This document shows positions 43,800 through 53,995 of a stretch of DNA of 62,792 nucleotides, in pieces. The notes under the pieces were generated by a model that saw only the letters and a list, made by a program, of their open reading frames with translations, did not search any database and had not been told where the DNA came from. Source of the DNA: Acidimicrobiia bacterium (lineage in GTDB: Bacteria > Actinomycetota > Acidimicrobiia > Acidimicrobiales > SKKL01); the NCBI GenBank assembly GCA_016649895.1, contig JAENWR010000006.1, positions 1-62,792 of the forward strand. Reading direction: 5' to 3'. Position 1 is the stretch's first letter. Each line of letters opens with the position of its first letter. A program made the position numbers and the translations under genes.

Positions 43800-46076
43800 T
43801 CAGGCTCGGGCGTCAGCGATGGCCCGCCACACCCGCTCGGGCGTCAGCGGCATGTCGATGTGGCGCACCCCGAGGTGGCCGAGCGCGTCGACCACGGCGT
43901 TCTGCACGGCCGGCGGTCCGCCGATGGTGCCCGACTCGGCGATGCCCTTGAACCCGAGCGGGTTGTGGGGAGACGGCGTCTCGGTGAGGTACGACTCGAA
44001 CGACGGGAAGTCGGCGGCAGTGGGGATCATGTAGTCGCCGAACGTGGCGGTGAGCGGATTGCCGTGGTCGTCGTAGACGAACTCCTCGTAGAGCGCCTGG
44101 GCGATCCCCTGGGCGAGCCCTCCGTGCACCTGCCCGAGGGCCAGCATCGGGTTGAGGATGGTGCCCGCGTCGTCGACGGTGACCATGCGACGCAGCGCCA
44201 CGGCCCCTGTTGGCACGTCGACCTCGATGACCGCCACGTAGGCGCCGAACGGGAACGTGGGCCCGTCGCCGGTGAAGTCGGACTCGCACTTGAGCGGGTC
44301 AGAGTCAGGCGTCGAGGCCACCTGTGCCGCCACGTCGACCCATTCGACGGCGGAGGCCGACGGCGCGCCGGCCACGTGGAACACGGCGCGCTCGGTGTCG
44401 AGCACGACGTCGTCGGCCGACGCCTCGAGCAGGTCGGCCGCCAACTGGCGCGCCCGCACCACCAGCTCGTCGGTGGCCTCAGCCACGGCCGAGCCCGCCT
44501 TCTGGGCCGAGCGAGAGCCGCCGGTGATGCCGCCGCGGGGCACCACGTCGGTGTCGCCGTGCACCACCTCGATGCGGTCGAGGGACAACCCCGTGCGGTC
44601 GGCCACCAGCATCGCCCACGACGTGTAGTGCCCCTGCCCGTAGGGCGAGCTGCCGGTGAGCACCCGTAGGCGGCCGTCGGGCTGCAGCTCGACCGAGCCG
44701 TACTCAGACCCGGCGACCCCGGCCGTTCGGTCGATGAACACCGACACCCCAACGCCGACGAGCGTGTCGTCGCCCCGCTCGATGCGCGCGGCCTGCTCGG
44801 CACGCACGCCGGCCACATCGGCCTCGGCCAACGCCCGGTCGAGCGCCATCAGGTAGTCGCCGCTGTCGTAGGAGAGCCCGGTGGGGCTCGCCCACGGGAA
44901 CTCGTCGGCACCGATGAGGTTGCGGCGGCGCACCTCGACGGGGTCGACACCGATCTCGGCGGCGAATCGATCGACGGCCCGATCGACGAGCGCGGCCGCC
45001 TCGGGGCGGCCAGCACCGCGGTAGGCGGTGGTCGGCGTGGTGTTGGTCACGACGCTCGAGAAGCGGCCGCGCACGTGCTCGATGCGGTACGGCCCGGGCA
45101 GCAGCGACGCCGTGTTGTTCGGCAGGTTCGGACCCACCAGCGGGTAGGCGCCGGCGTCGCCGACGAGTTGGGCGTCGAGGCAGCGGATGGTGCCGTCACG
45201 GTCGCCACCGATGCGCACGTGCTGGCGCTGCGCCCGCGAGTGGCCCAAGCCGACCATGTCGGCCGACCGCGGCGGCACGAACCGCACCGGCCGGCCCACC
45301 CGGCGAGCGAGGTAGGGCAGCAGCAGCTCCTCGGCGTAGGCCCGGCCCTTGGCGCCGAAGCTGCCGCCCACGTCGCTGGTGATCACGCGCACCTGGCTGC
45401 GGTCGAAGCCGTACATCGCTGCCAGCTGGTTGCGCACCGGATGGGCACCCTGGCACGAGGCGTGGAACGTGAACCGGTCGTCGGCCGTCCACTGCACCGC
45501 CGCCACCCGCGTCTCGATGGGGCACGGGGCCAGGCGCTGGTTCACGAACGTGGCCTCGACCACGACCTCGCACTCGTCGAACGGCAACTCGCCGTCGGCA
45601 CCCTTTGCTCCCTCGATGACCACGTTGGTGCCGGCTGCGGGGAAGAGGAGCACCTCGCCATCGAGCGCCGCCTCCACCGTGGTGACCGCCGGCAGGGGCT
45701 CGATGTCGACGATGACCAGCTCGGCGGCGTCGACCACCGCCGCGGCCGACTCACCCACGATGGCGACGAGCGGCTCGCCCACGAACCGGACGGTGTCGGT
45801 GGCCAGCAGTGTGCGCACCATCGCCTCGGGATACGCCTCGTTGATGGGCGGGATCGGGCCAAGATCGATGTCGGCGGCGGTGACCACATCGACGATGCCA
45901 GGCGCGCGGCGCGCCTCGTCGACATCGACCGACAGCACCCGCCCGTGGGCGACGTGCGACGTGACGTACCCCACGTGCAGCACCCCCGGAAGGGCCACGT
46001 TGGAGACGAATGTGGACTTCCCGACGAGGAGGTGCTGATCCTCGACGCGGCGGACGGCGGTCCCGAACATCGGCAT
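43800..46076 (-). CDS. Molybdenum hydroxylase large subunit, form II CoxL-like
   Basis: 758 aa xanthine dehydrogenase/CO dehydrogenase family large subunit that binds Mo-MCD. The active-site loop is AYRGAGR (351-357), the form II signature, rather than AYxCSFR of true form I CO dehydrogenase. Substrate-channel blocks SDVGGSFGAKG, GSSPYGQGHYTSWA and ITGGSRSAQKAG are present and the catalytic Glu is in GFKGIAESGTIG. The medium (FAD) and small (2Fe-2S) subunits are not adjacent, so they must be encoded elsewhere. Substrate probably an aldehyde or N-heterocycle. Confidence 0.88.
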   Translation of the reverse strand: MPMFGTAVRRVEDQHLLVGKSTFVSNVALPGVLHVGYVTSHVAHGRVLSVDVDEARRAPGIVDVVTAADIDLGPIPPINEAYPEAMVRTLLATDTVRFVGEPLVAIVGESAAAVVDAAELVIVDIEPLPAVTTVEAALDGEVLLFPAAGTNVVIEGAKGADGELPFDECEVVVEATFVNQRLAPCPIETRVAAVQWTADDRFTFHASCQGAHPVRNQLAAMYGFDRSQVRVITSDVGGSFGAKGRAYAEELLLPYLARRVGRPVRFVPPRSADMVGLGHSRAQRQHVRIGGDRDGTIRCLDAQLVGDAGAYPLVGPNLPNNTASLLPGPYRIEHVRGRFSSVVTNTTPTTAYRGAGRPEAAALVDRAVDRFAAEIGVDPVEVRRRNLIGADEFPWASPTGLSYDSGDYLMALDRALAEADVAGVRAEQAARIERGDDTLVGVGVSVFIDRTAGVAGSEYGSVELQPDGRLRVLTGSSPYGQGHYTSWAMLVADRTGLSLDRIEVVHGDTDVVPRGGITGGSRSAQKAGSAVAEATDELVVRARQLAADLLEASADDVVLDTERAVFHVAGAPSASAVEWVDVAAQVASTPDSDPLKCESDFTGDGPTFPFGAYVAVIEVDVPTGAVALRRMVTVDDAGTILNPMLALGQVHGGLAQGIAQALYEEFVYDDHGNPLTATFGDYMIPTAADFPSFESYLTETPSPHNPLGFKGIAESGTIGGPPAVQNAVVDALGHLGVRHIDMPLTPERVWRAIADARA

Positions 46077-46152
46077 GGACCGGACGGTACCCGGCCGCGG
46101 GCAGCGGCGTCGTCGACCTCGGTCGCCGGCCGGCGACAGCGTGTCCTCGCGG

Positions 46153-47268
46153 TCAGGTCTCGGCGAGGGCCTCGTCGTAGCCCAGCCAGCGCCCCGCTCC
46201 GAAGTCGTACAGCTTGCAGGTCCGGCTGTTGGCGATGAAGGTGCGGAACCGCAGCGGCTCGTCGCGCACCGTGTCGGGATGCGCGGCCTTGATCGCCTCG
46301 GCCGCCATCTCCAGGCGGTACATGGGGATGCGGGTGTCCACGTGGTGGGGGAGGTGCACCATGATCCAGTGGAAGAACAGGTTGAGGCCCGGCGCCGCCC
46401 GCAGGATGGTGGTGCCCTCCATCTGGCCCTTGAACTTCGTCCACTCGCGACGGGGCCACCAGCGGATGTCTGGGGCGATGTGGTGCACGTGCACGACCGA
46501 CCCGATGATGAACTGGAACGCCAGGAACGGGATCACCACCATCTTGAACGGCGTCCAGACGGCGGCGGCGACGGACCCGCTGGTGAGGAGGCCGAGCGCC
46601 GCGGTGGCGCTGGTCACCGCGGCGAACCACGCCCACACGATGCGGCGGTCGCGGGCGATCGGGGCGGCAAACCGCTTCGGCACCTCACCCACCATCATGC
46701 GGTTCCACCAGACCTCGCGCGTGTAGTACGCACCGGCCCCCAGCCACGACCACTCGAAGCGGTGGCGCAGACGCCGGAACCGGGTCATCGCCCGGAACTC
46801 GGCCGCTGTGTACGGGTGCCACACGAAGTCGAAACCCTGCCGCACCGTGTACTGGTGGTGCACCCGGTTGTGGCCGAGGATCCAGCCCTCGTAGACGTGG
46901 AACGACGGCAGCATCGCCAGACGCCCGACCCAGTTGTTGAGCCGCTTGCTCGAGAAGAGCGCGTGGTGCGCGGCGTCGTGGCCGATGACGAACAGCCCCG
47001 AGATGGCGAGGCCAGCCACCACCCACAGCAGCACGAGGAGGAGGGGGTGGTTCGTGAGCGCCAGTCCCGAGAGGACCGCTCCATACACGGCGAGGTCGCG
47101 TGCCAGGTAGGCGAGCCCCCGCCACGTGGGGTTGTCGTAGGCCTCGGCCGGGATGACCCGGATGACGGGGAGGAGCGAGCCCGCGCCCTCGCGGCCCGCG
47201 CTGCCCCCTTTGGCCCCGGACTCCGCGTCACGGTCATCGGCGTCCGGGGTCGATTCGACGAGGGTCAC
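46153..47268 (-). CDS. Membrane fatty acid desaturase
   Basis: 371 aa di-iron desaturase. The three His boxes are GHDAAHH, HNRVHHQ and HLPHHVD (last one in front of the C-terminal domain), with four membrane helices around them. It introduces a double bond into acyl-lipid or acyl-CoA, affecting membrane fluidity. GTG start at 47268. A TetR-type operator-like palindrome (47309-47328) lies 41 bases upstream, which fits lipid-responsive repression. Confidence 0.9.
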   Translation of the reverse strand: MTLVESTPDADDRDAESGAKGGSAGREGAGSLLPVIRVIPAEAYDNPTWRGLAYLARDLAVYGAVLSGLALTNHPLLLVLLWVVAGLAISGLFVIGHDAAHHALFSSKRLNNWVGRLAMLPSFHVYEGWILGHNRVHHQYTVRQGFDFVWHPYTAAEFRAMTRFRRLRHRFEWSWLGAGAYYTREVWWNRMMVGEVPKRFAAPIARDRRIVWAWFAAVTSATAALGLLTSGSVAAAVWTPFKMVVIPFLAFQFIIGSVVHVHHIAPDIRWWPRREWTKFKGQMEGTTILRAAPGLNLFFHWIMVHLPHHVDTRIPMYRLEMAAEAIKAAHPDTVRDEPLRFRTFIANSRTCKLYDFGAGRWLGYDEALAET

Positions 47269-47308
47269 TGCAGTCTCCCTGGATGACGTTGATCGTGCCG
47301 GGTGCCAA

Positions 47309-47328
47309 CCTACCGACCGGTAGGTAGG
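47309..47328. promoter_or_regulatory. TetR-like operator upstream of the desaturase
   Basis: CCTACCG-ACCGGT-AGGTAGG, a near-perfect inverted repeat with a palindromic centre. Sites of this form are bound by TetR-family lipid regulators. It sits between the divergent desaturase and mgtE genes, closer to the desaturase. Confidence 0.6.
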
Positions 47329-47442
47329 CAGTCATAGGGCCGAAGGTCCCAGCGGCGGCGTAGGGAACCCGTCGTCATCTGATAGACGGAAGGCTGCGGA
47401 TCCGCCCGCACCCCGACTCGATCGCCGACCAAGGGAGGGCCT

Positions 47443-48774
47443 GTGAGCGACATCCGCATCGAAGAGCTGGTCCGCGACGGCGACACCAGTCCCCTGAGCG
47501 ACTGGCTGCGCACCACCAGCGTCCTCGACATCGTCGACGAGCTCACCCGCCTCGACGCCGACGGCATCGCGTTCGCGTTCCGGCTGCTGCCACGCGACCG
47601 GGCCCTCGAGGTGTTCGAAGCGCTTGAGCCGCACGACCAGCAACAGGTGCTCGACGGCCTGCGCCACGACCGGGTGCGGTCACTCATCGAGGGGCTCGAC
47701 CCCGACGACCGGGCCCGCCTCTTCGACGAGATGCCGGCGAAGGTCGTGACGCGCCTCCTCAGCCAGCTGAGCCCCGACGAGCGGGCCCTCACCACCGTGC
47801 TCCTCGGCTACCCCGAGCATTCGGCCGGACGGCTCATGAGCCCTGAGTTCATCTCGCTGCGGGCGTCGCTCACCGCGGCCGAGGCGATCGACAAGATCCG
47901 CCGCGACGGGCTCGACGCCGAGACGGTCTACGCCCTACCGGTGCTCGACGACCAGCGCCACCTCATCGGCATCACCGGACTGCGGGCGCTCGTCCTCGCG
48001 CCGCCGTCGGCACGGGTGGGCGAGCTGATGACCACCGACATCCACCAGGTCACCACCGACACCGACCAGGAGGTGGCGGCCCGACTCGTGCGCGAGGTCG
48101 GCGCCATCGCCCTGCCCGTCGTCGACTCCGAGGGCAGGCTCGTGGGCGTCATCACCGTGGACGACGCCCTCCGAGTGCTCGAGGACGAGGAGACCGAGGA
48201 CTTCACCCTCGCCGGCGGAGCCAGCCCACTCCGGACGCCCTACCTGTCGGCCAGCGCCTTCGACCTCGCCAAGGTCCGGGCCTTGTGGTTGCTGCTCCTC
48301 ATCGTCGCGGCCGCCCTCACCGTCAACGTGCTGCAGGTCTTCGAGTCGACGCTCAACGAGGTCGTCACACTCGCCCTCTTCATTCCGCTCATCACCGGCA
48401 CCGGCGGCAACTCGGGTTCGCAGGCCTCCACCGCCGTCATCCGCGCCATGGCCGTCGGCGAGGTCCGCTTCACCGACCTCCCGCGCATCCTCTGGCGAGA
48501 AGCCCGCGTGGGGTTGCTACTGGGCCTGATGCTCTCGGCGGCCGCGTCGATCCCCATCGGCCTGATCTTCGACCGCGAGCTGGCCATCGTGGTGGTGCTC
48601 ACCCTCATCCTCGTGTGCACCTGGGCCACGACGGTGGGGTCGGGCCTGCCCCTCCTCGCCCGTCGGGCGGGTGTCGACCCTGCGGTGGTGTCGGCCCCGC
48701 TGGTGACCACGCTCGTCGATGCCACGGCGCTCGTCGTCTACTTCATCATCGCCAAGCTCGTGCTGGGCCTCTAG
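47443..48774 (+). CDS. mgtE: Magnesium transporter MgtE
   Basis: 443 aa Mg2+ channel. N-terminal superhelical domain (to about 125, with LDPDDRARLFDEMP), tandem CBS domains (about 130-255) that gate the pore by binding Mg2+, the plug helix, and five membrane helices with the pore signature PLITGTGGNSGSQAST. GTG start with GGGAGG 5-6 bases upstream. No Mg riboswitch is visible in its leader. Confidence 0.95.
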   Translation: MSDIRIEELVRDGDTSPLSDWLRTTSVLDIVDELTRLDADGIAFAFRLLPRDRALEVFEALEPHDQQQVLDGLRHDRVRSLIEGLDPDDRARLFDEMPAKVVTRLLSQLSPDERALTTVLLGYPEHSAGRLMSPEFISLRASLTAAEAIDKIRRDGLDAETVYALPVLDDQRHLIGITGLRALVLAPPSARVGELMTTDIHQVTTDTDQEVAARLVREVGAIALPVVDSEGRLVGVITVDDALRVLEDEETEDFTLAGGASPLRTPYLSASAFDLAKVRALWLLLLIVAAALTVNVLQVFESTLNEVVTLALFIPLITGTGGNSGSQASTAVIRAMAVGEVRFTDLPRILWREARVGLLLGLMLSAAASIPIGLIFDRELAIVVVLTLILVCTWATTVGSGLPLLARRAGVDPAVVSAPLVTTLVDATALVVYFIIAKLVLGL

Positions 48775-48830
48775 CGCCCGCCCTCCCGCTCGCCCCGCGG
48801 TGCGCCGAACACCCGGTCGGGTACCAACCT

Positions 48831-48857
48831 GCACACCCCACGGTGCGGATCGTCCCC
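48831..48857. repeat. Degenerate half of a family A palindrome
   Basis: GCACACCCCACGGTGCGGATCG followed by TCCCC matches the loop and right arm of family A (closest to the copy at 49934), while the left arm is replaced by unrelated bases. Lies between the convergent mgtE and DUF559 genes. Confidence 0.7.
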
Positions 48858-48863
48858 GACCCG

Positions 48864-49817
48864 TCATGCCGCCGCCGAATCCCACCCGCGCTGGACCAGG
48901 ACATCGGCGATGTCGCCCACCGCCTCTACCAGCCTGTGGTCCACATCCATCTGACTGAGCCGCACGGACAGCCAACCCATCGCCGCCAGCTTCCTGTCGC
49001 GACGCTTGTCCTTGGCTGCCTCAGCCTCGCGATCGTGCCAGAAGGGATGATCGACCTCTACTGCGAGCTGATAGTCGGGCCAGGCCAGGTCGATCTCGAT
49101 CGGGTCACCAGTCGTGAGCCGAAACCTCATGTTGAGCACCGGAGCCGGCAAGCCGGCAGCGGCGATCGCCTCACGGACGGTGATCTCAAGCGTCGAGCGA
49201 GCCGCTCCCCTCAGCTCACTTCTGGAGTTGAGCACGGCCTCGAACTCACGGGCACCCGGCCGGTTGGGGTGTCGCAACCTCGTCAAGGTCGCCAACAGCG
49301 TCACCATGGCGCAGCGTCTCTCTGCCAGCGCCTGCTCGACGGCGCTCGCAGCAGCACCGACATCGAGAAGTGCAGCGCAGTCGAACAGCGTGCGAGGCGG
49401 GCTGGTGAGGCGCACACCATCGGGACGACGGCCTGCCAGGTCCACCGGATCGATCCGACGACACCGATGGATCACCACGCCGTCGATGCCGGAAAGCTCC
49501 GGGGTCGTCGCGTGCGGCATGAGCACGTGGATCCGGGGGTCGAGCATTCCCCGGTAGCCCCACTCACGCCCGGCGGTGGTGAAGGCGATGGCCGCCAGGG
49601 GGTACCGCTGGCAGATGGCGGTCATCAGCTGCAAGCGCCCAAGGTCATGCGTGCCATCGAGGTAGACCCCGTCCCAGATCGGCCGCAGCTGGTGGCGACG
49701 GAGCAACCAGCCGATGGCACTGCGGGTGAAACCGATCTCGATCAAACGCCGCCGGGTGATCACTCCGTGGTGGGTGCGCAGCCAGTCGTGGAGCAAGGTG
49801 GTGCGTGCATCGCTCAC
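48864..49817 (-). CDS. AbiEi-like HTH / DUF559 endonuclease-fold protein
   Basis: 317 aa. An N-terminal winged HTH resembling AbiEi-type domains (LHDWLRTHHGVITRRRLIEI, GFTRSAIGWLLRRHQL) leads to a central domain and a C-terminal DUF559 (Vsr-like PD-(D/E)xK) domain, IEIDLAWPDYQLAVEVDHPF followed by RDRKLAAMGW. Proteins like this are common in actinobacteria; function unproven. The GTG at 49817 is chosen for its strong Shine-Dalgarno (GAGGAGG, 7 bases upstream) and for beginning at the HTH domain; an ATG at 49880 is possible. Confidence 0.8.
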   Translation of the reverse strand: MSDARTTLLHDWLRTHHGVITRRRLIEIGFTRSAIGWLLRRHQLRPIWDGVYLDGTHDLGRLQLMTAICQRYPLAAIAFTTAGREWGYRGMLDPRIHVLMPHATTPELSGIDGVVIHRCRRIDPVDLAGRRPDGVRLTSPPRTLFDCAALLDVGAAASAVEQALAERRCAMVTLLATLTRLRHPNRPGAREFEAVLNSRSELRGAARSTLEITVREAIAAAGLPAPVLNMRFRLTTGDPIEIDLAWPDYQLAVEVDHPFWHDREAEAAKDKRRDRKLAAMGWLSVRLSQMDVDHRLVEAVGDIADVLVQRGWDSAAA

Positions 49818-49933
49818 GGCGAGCCTCCTCTCGTAGGAACATTCGACGAGGGGAAGGTGATAGGAGGCTAGGACGCGCATCGGCCCATGTCGATGGGCGC
49901 CACAGGGACCCTCCGAGCGCAGCCCCGTGGGTT

Positions 49934-50036
49934 GGGGACGATCGTGCACACCCCACGGTGCGGATCGTCCCCGACCCCAACAGCGGCCCCGTGGGTTGGG
50001 GACGATCGTGCACGCCCCACGACGCGGATCGTCCCC
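49934..50036. repeat. REP-like palindrome pair, family A (copies 49934-49972 and 49998-50036)
   Basis: Two direct 39-bp palindromes 64 bp apart between the DUF559 start and the MneA-like gene stop. Arms GGGGACGATC and GATCGTCCCC are perfect. The loops here contain CCCCACG in place of CCAGAG. A lone right arm (CGATCGTCCCC) follows at 50079-50089. Confidence 0.9.
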
Positions 50037-50109
50037 GACCCCCGGTTTGCAGGGGTAAGGGGCGCTCCGGAGGAGCCACGATCGTCCCCACGGGAAGAGG
50101 GGAGATGGG

Positions 50110-50724
50110 TCAGGCCACGGTGTCGGCGAGGAGGAGGGCGCCGAAGAGGACGAACAGCGCGGCGGAGACCAGCCGAGTGGTGCGCTCGGGGATGCGGGCA
50201 CCCAGGACCCGACCCACCAGCACGGCCAGGCCACCGGCGGCGCTGATGCCGAGGGTGGCGCCCACCCACGCGCCGAGCGCGCCCCTGTCGGCGGCGACGG
50301 TGGCGGTGGCCAGCATCGACTTGTCGCCCAGCTCGGCCAGCACCATCGCCCCGACGATGCCCGCCACGATCCCGACGGCGGTGCGACCGGCCTTGGCCGC
50401 CACCGCCTCGACCTCCTCGACCGCTTCGCTCTCGGCGTCGCCCGCCTCGCCATCATCCGAGCCGAGCGCGTCGTAGATCGTCCACGCCGCGAAGGCGAAG
50501 AACAGCAGCGCCGCGCCCATGCCGATGGCGGTGGTGGGCAGCGCCGCCCCCAACGCTCCGCCGAGCAGCGCGGCCAGCCCCTGGGTGACCACGTAGGCCA
50601 AGCCCACGCCGGTGAGCACCACCGACAACCGGTAGCGGGCGGCCAGGCCGAGCGCGACGAGCTGGGTCTTGTCGCCCAGCTCGGCGACGAACACGACGGC
50701 GAAAGCCAGTAGCGCTGCGTCCAT
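50110..50724 (-). CDS. Manganese exporter, UPF0016/TMEM165 family
   Basis: 204 aa, six membrane helices in two homologous halves, each with the signature ExGDK(T/S): AELGDKTQ and AELGDKSM. Separated by an acidic cytosolic loop (SDDGEAGDAESEAVEE). Members (MneA, Mnx, GDT1) export Mn2+. It is directly preceded by a yybP-ykoY riboswitch, the Mn2+ sensor, whose platform can hide the ribosome site of this gene. Confidence 0.92.
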   Translation of the reverse strand: MDAALLAFAVVFVAELGDKTQLVALGLAARYRLSVVLTGVGLAYVVTQGLAALLGGALGAALPTTAIGMGAALLFFAFAAWTIYDALGSDDGEAGDAESEAVEEVEAVAAKAGRTAVGIVAGIVGAMVLAELGDKSMLATATVAADRGALGAWVGATLGISAAGGLAVLVGRVLGARIPERTTRLVSAALFVLFGALLLADTVA

Positions 50725-50734
50725 GTGGTGGGAT

Positions 50735-50897
50735 CCTCCTGCGGTGTGGCCACCGGGAGGAGGGGTACGACCTCGACCCCGGCAGCATGAGCTGTCGGTG
50801 TCGAAGGTCTCGCCCGCTCGGACGCTGTCCGAACTCGGTCGACCGGGCGTATTCGCCAGCGTGTCGATCGACCGATCGGGGGCTACTCCCCTTCTAC
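50735..50897 (-). ncRNA. yybP-ykoY manganese riboswitch with SD-sequestering hairpin
   Basis: RNA on the minus strand. Signature GGGGAGTAGC at 50891-50882 and GGGCGAGACC at 50815-50806 are the two conserved Mn2+-binding loops. P1 is GTAGAA (50897-50892) with TTCGAC (50805-50800). Downstream, a long imperfect hairpin (50809-50769) reuses the P1 3' strand, so it competes with the aptamer. Then CCTCCT (50763-50758) pairs with the Shine-Dalgarno AGGAGG (50740-50735), with an inner CGGTG/CACCG stem. Predicted logic: Mn2+ stabilises P1 and frees the ribosome site. The 5' end overlaps the stop of the CDF gene. Confidence 0.9.
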
Positions 50898-51863
50898 GTG
50901 CGCCACCCTACCCGCCCCGTGCTCACCGTCGTCACACGGGTGGCACTCCACCTCGAACGTGGCGTGCCGCACCCCGTGCACCTCGACCAACGCCAACCTC
51001 ACCCGGTCGAGCAACGCTTGCGACTCGTGCACGGCCATGTCGCCGTCGACGGTGATGTGCGCCGACACCGACGGATCGCCCGATGCCGGCTCCCACAGGT
51101 GGATGTGGTGCACGTCGGCGACGCCCTCGACGGTGCCGATGGTGGCCGCCACCTCGGTGGTCGAGAGCCCCGCCGGGACGACGTCGAGCAGCACCCGGCC
51201 CGACGATCGCAGCAACGACCATCCGGTCCACCCCACCCACAGTGCGATGCCGATGGCGACGAGCGGGTCGATCCAGGTGGCGTCGGCGGCGAGCACCGCC
51301 ACGGCACTGACCAGCACCCCGAGCGACCCGGCCGCGTCGCCGATGAGGTGCACCACCGCGGCCCTGGTCGCCATGCTGCCCTCGCCGCGCGCCAACGCTG
51401 CTGCCGACGCGGCGTTGACCACGAAGCCGATCACGGCCACGACCAGCACGGGCACGCCCTCGATGCCGTGGGGATCCGACAGGCGCCGCACGGCCTCGAA
51501 CACGATCCACACCGACGACACGAGCAGCAACGTCGAGCTGGCCATGGCGCCGAGCACGTCGGCTCGCCCCCAGCCGAACGTGTTGCGTGCCGTCACCCCA
51601 CGCGCCGCGATGCGCACCGCGAGGAGGGCGATGGCCAGCCCGACGACGTCGACCACTTGGTGGGTGCTGTCGGCGACGAGGGCGATCGAGCCCCACACGA
51701 TGCCGGCGACCACCTGCCCGATGGCGAGGATGGTGTTGGCCACGAGGGCCATCGAGATGACCGACGTCGGCGACGACAGACGGCCCCCAGGCCCGTGGCC
51801 GTGCCCCCTGTGGCCAGGGGCCGGCCCACCTTGGGGGTGGGAGTGGACGGTGCTGGCGGACAT
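50883..51863 (-). CDS. Cation diffusion facilitator (Zn/Co/Mn efflux)
   Basis: 326 aa CDF transporter. A His-rich N-terminus (HGHGHGPGG) precedes six membrane helices with metal-site residues in ADSTHQVVD (helix 2) and HLIGD (helix 5), and a cytosolic ferredoxin-like domain (VADVHHIHLWEP, SAHITVDGD). Start taken at ATG 51863; a TTG at 51878 is also in frame. Its last codons and TAG stop are part of the downstream riboswitch, which ties it to Mn homeostasis. Confidence 0.9.
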   Translation of the reverse strand: MSASTVHSHPQGGPAPGHRGHGHGPGGRLSSPTSVISMALVANTILAIGQVVAGIVWGSIALVADSTHQVVDVVGLAIALLAVRIAARGVTARNTFGWGRADVLGAMASSTLLLVSSVWIVFEAVRRLSDPHGIEGVPVLVVAVIGFVVNAASAAALARGEGSMATRAAVVHLIGDAAGSLGVLVSAVAVLAADATWIDPLVAIGIALWVGWTGWSLLRSSGRVLLDVVPAGLSTTEVAATIGTVEGVADVHHIHLWEPASGDPSVSAHITVDGDMAVHESQALLDRVRLALVEVHGVRHATFEVECHPCDDGEHGAGRVAHVEGE

Positions 51864-51946
51864 GCCTCCAGCCTGCAACGACCCGACGAGGTCTGCAACG
51901 AGAGAGCGAGACTGACTCCCGCTCTCCCGTCGAAGCAGCGCGACGG

Positions 51947-53350
<1,404 letters not shown>

Positions 53351-53401
53351 ATCAGAACGGTACTTGTCGCGCTCGCGGCCCCCCAACCGGATCGAAGCGG
53401 C

Positions 53402-53995
53402 TCAGCCTTCGAACTCGAACCCCAGGTCGGGTGCGGTGACCAGCGCCAGGAAGTCGATGCCCTGCTCGGCTGCCGCCGGTCCGCAGGTGCCGCCACGGTC
53501 GACGATGGGCATGATGAGGACCGGCTCGGCCCCGAGCTCGCGCACCACCGAGGCCGCTTCGAGCGGCGAGCTGCCCCGGGTGACGGTGTCCTCGACGATG
53601 GCGACCCGGTCACCCGGCTGCAGTGCCCCGGCCACGCGTCCGGTGACTCCGTGGTCCTTGGCTTCCTTGCGGATGCTGAAGCTGCGGAGCTCGCGGCCCC
53701 GCGTGGCGGCCACGGCGGCGATGCCGAACGCGACCGGGTCGGCCCCCGCGGTGAGACCGCCGATGGCGGTGATGTCGGCCGGCAGGAGGGCGAGCGCCAG
53801 GTCGGCCACGAGCAGGATGCCGTCGGGGCGGCACGCGGTCTGCTTCGAGTCGAGGAACCAGGTCGTGGGCCTGCCCGACTTGAGAACGAAGTCGCCGGTG
53901 CGCACCGAGTGGCGCTGCAGGTGGGCGACCAGCGCCGCCCGCGTGGCCTCGATGTCGGTGGCGCCGGCGGACCCGCCGGAGGGGGACGCAGCCAT
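53402..53995 (-). CDS. pyrE: Orotate phosphoribosyltransferase
   Basis: 197 aa. Joins orotate to PRPP to form OMP in pyrimidine synthesis. Features: RTGDFVLKSGRPTTWFLDSK at the N-terminus, TAGADPVAFGIA, RKEAKDHG (the flexible-loop Lys/His region) and the PRPP-binding VAIVEDTVTRGSSPLEAA. The ATG overlaps the purM stop, so it is the distal gene of the purine operon. Confidence 0.88.
   Translation of the reverse strand: MAASPSGGSAGATDIEATRAALVAHLQRHSVRTGDFVLKSGRPTTWFLDSKQTACRPDGILLVADLALALLPADITAIGGLTAGADPVAFGIAAVAATRGRELRSFSIRKEAKDHGVTGRVAGALQPGDRVAIVEDTVTRGSSPLEAASVVRELGAEPVLIMPIVDRGGTCGPAAAEQGIDFLALVTAPDLGFEFEG

Noticed and set aside
43800-46076. True aerobic CO dehydrogenase (form I CoxL)
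   Set aside because: The active-site loop is AYRGAGR, not AYxCSFR, and coxM/coxS are absent.
47337-47442. Magnesium riboswitch in front of mgtE
   Set aside because: The leader is only about 100 bases and shows none of the conserved M-box features.
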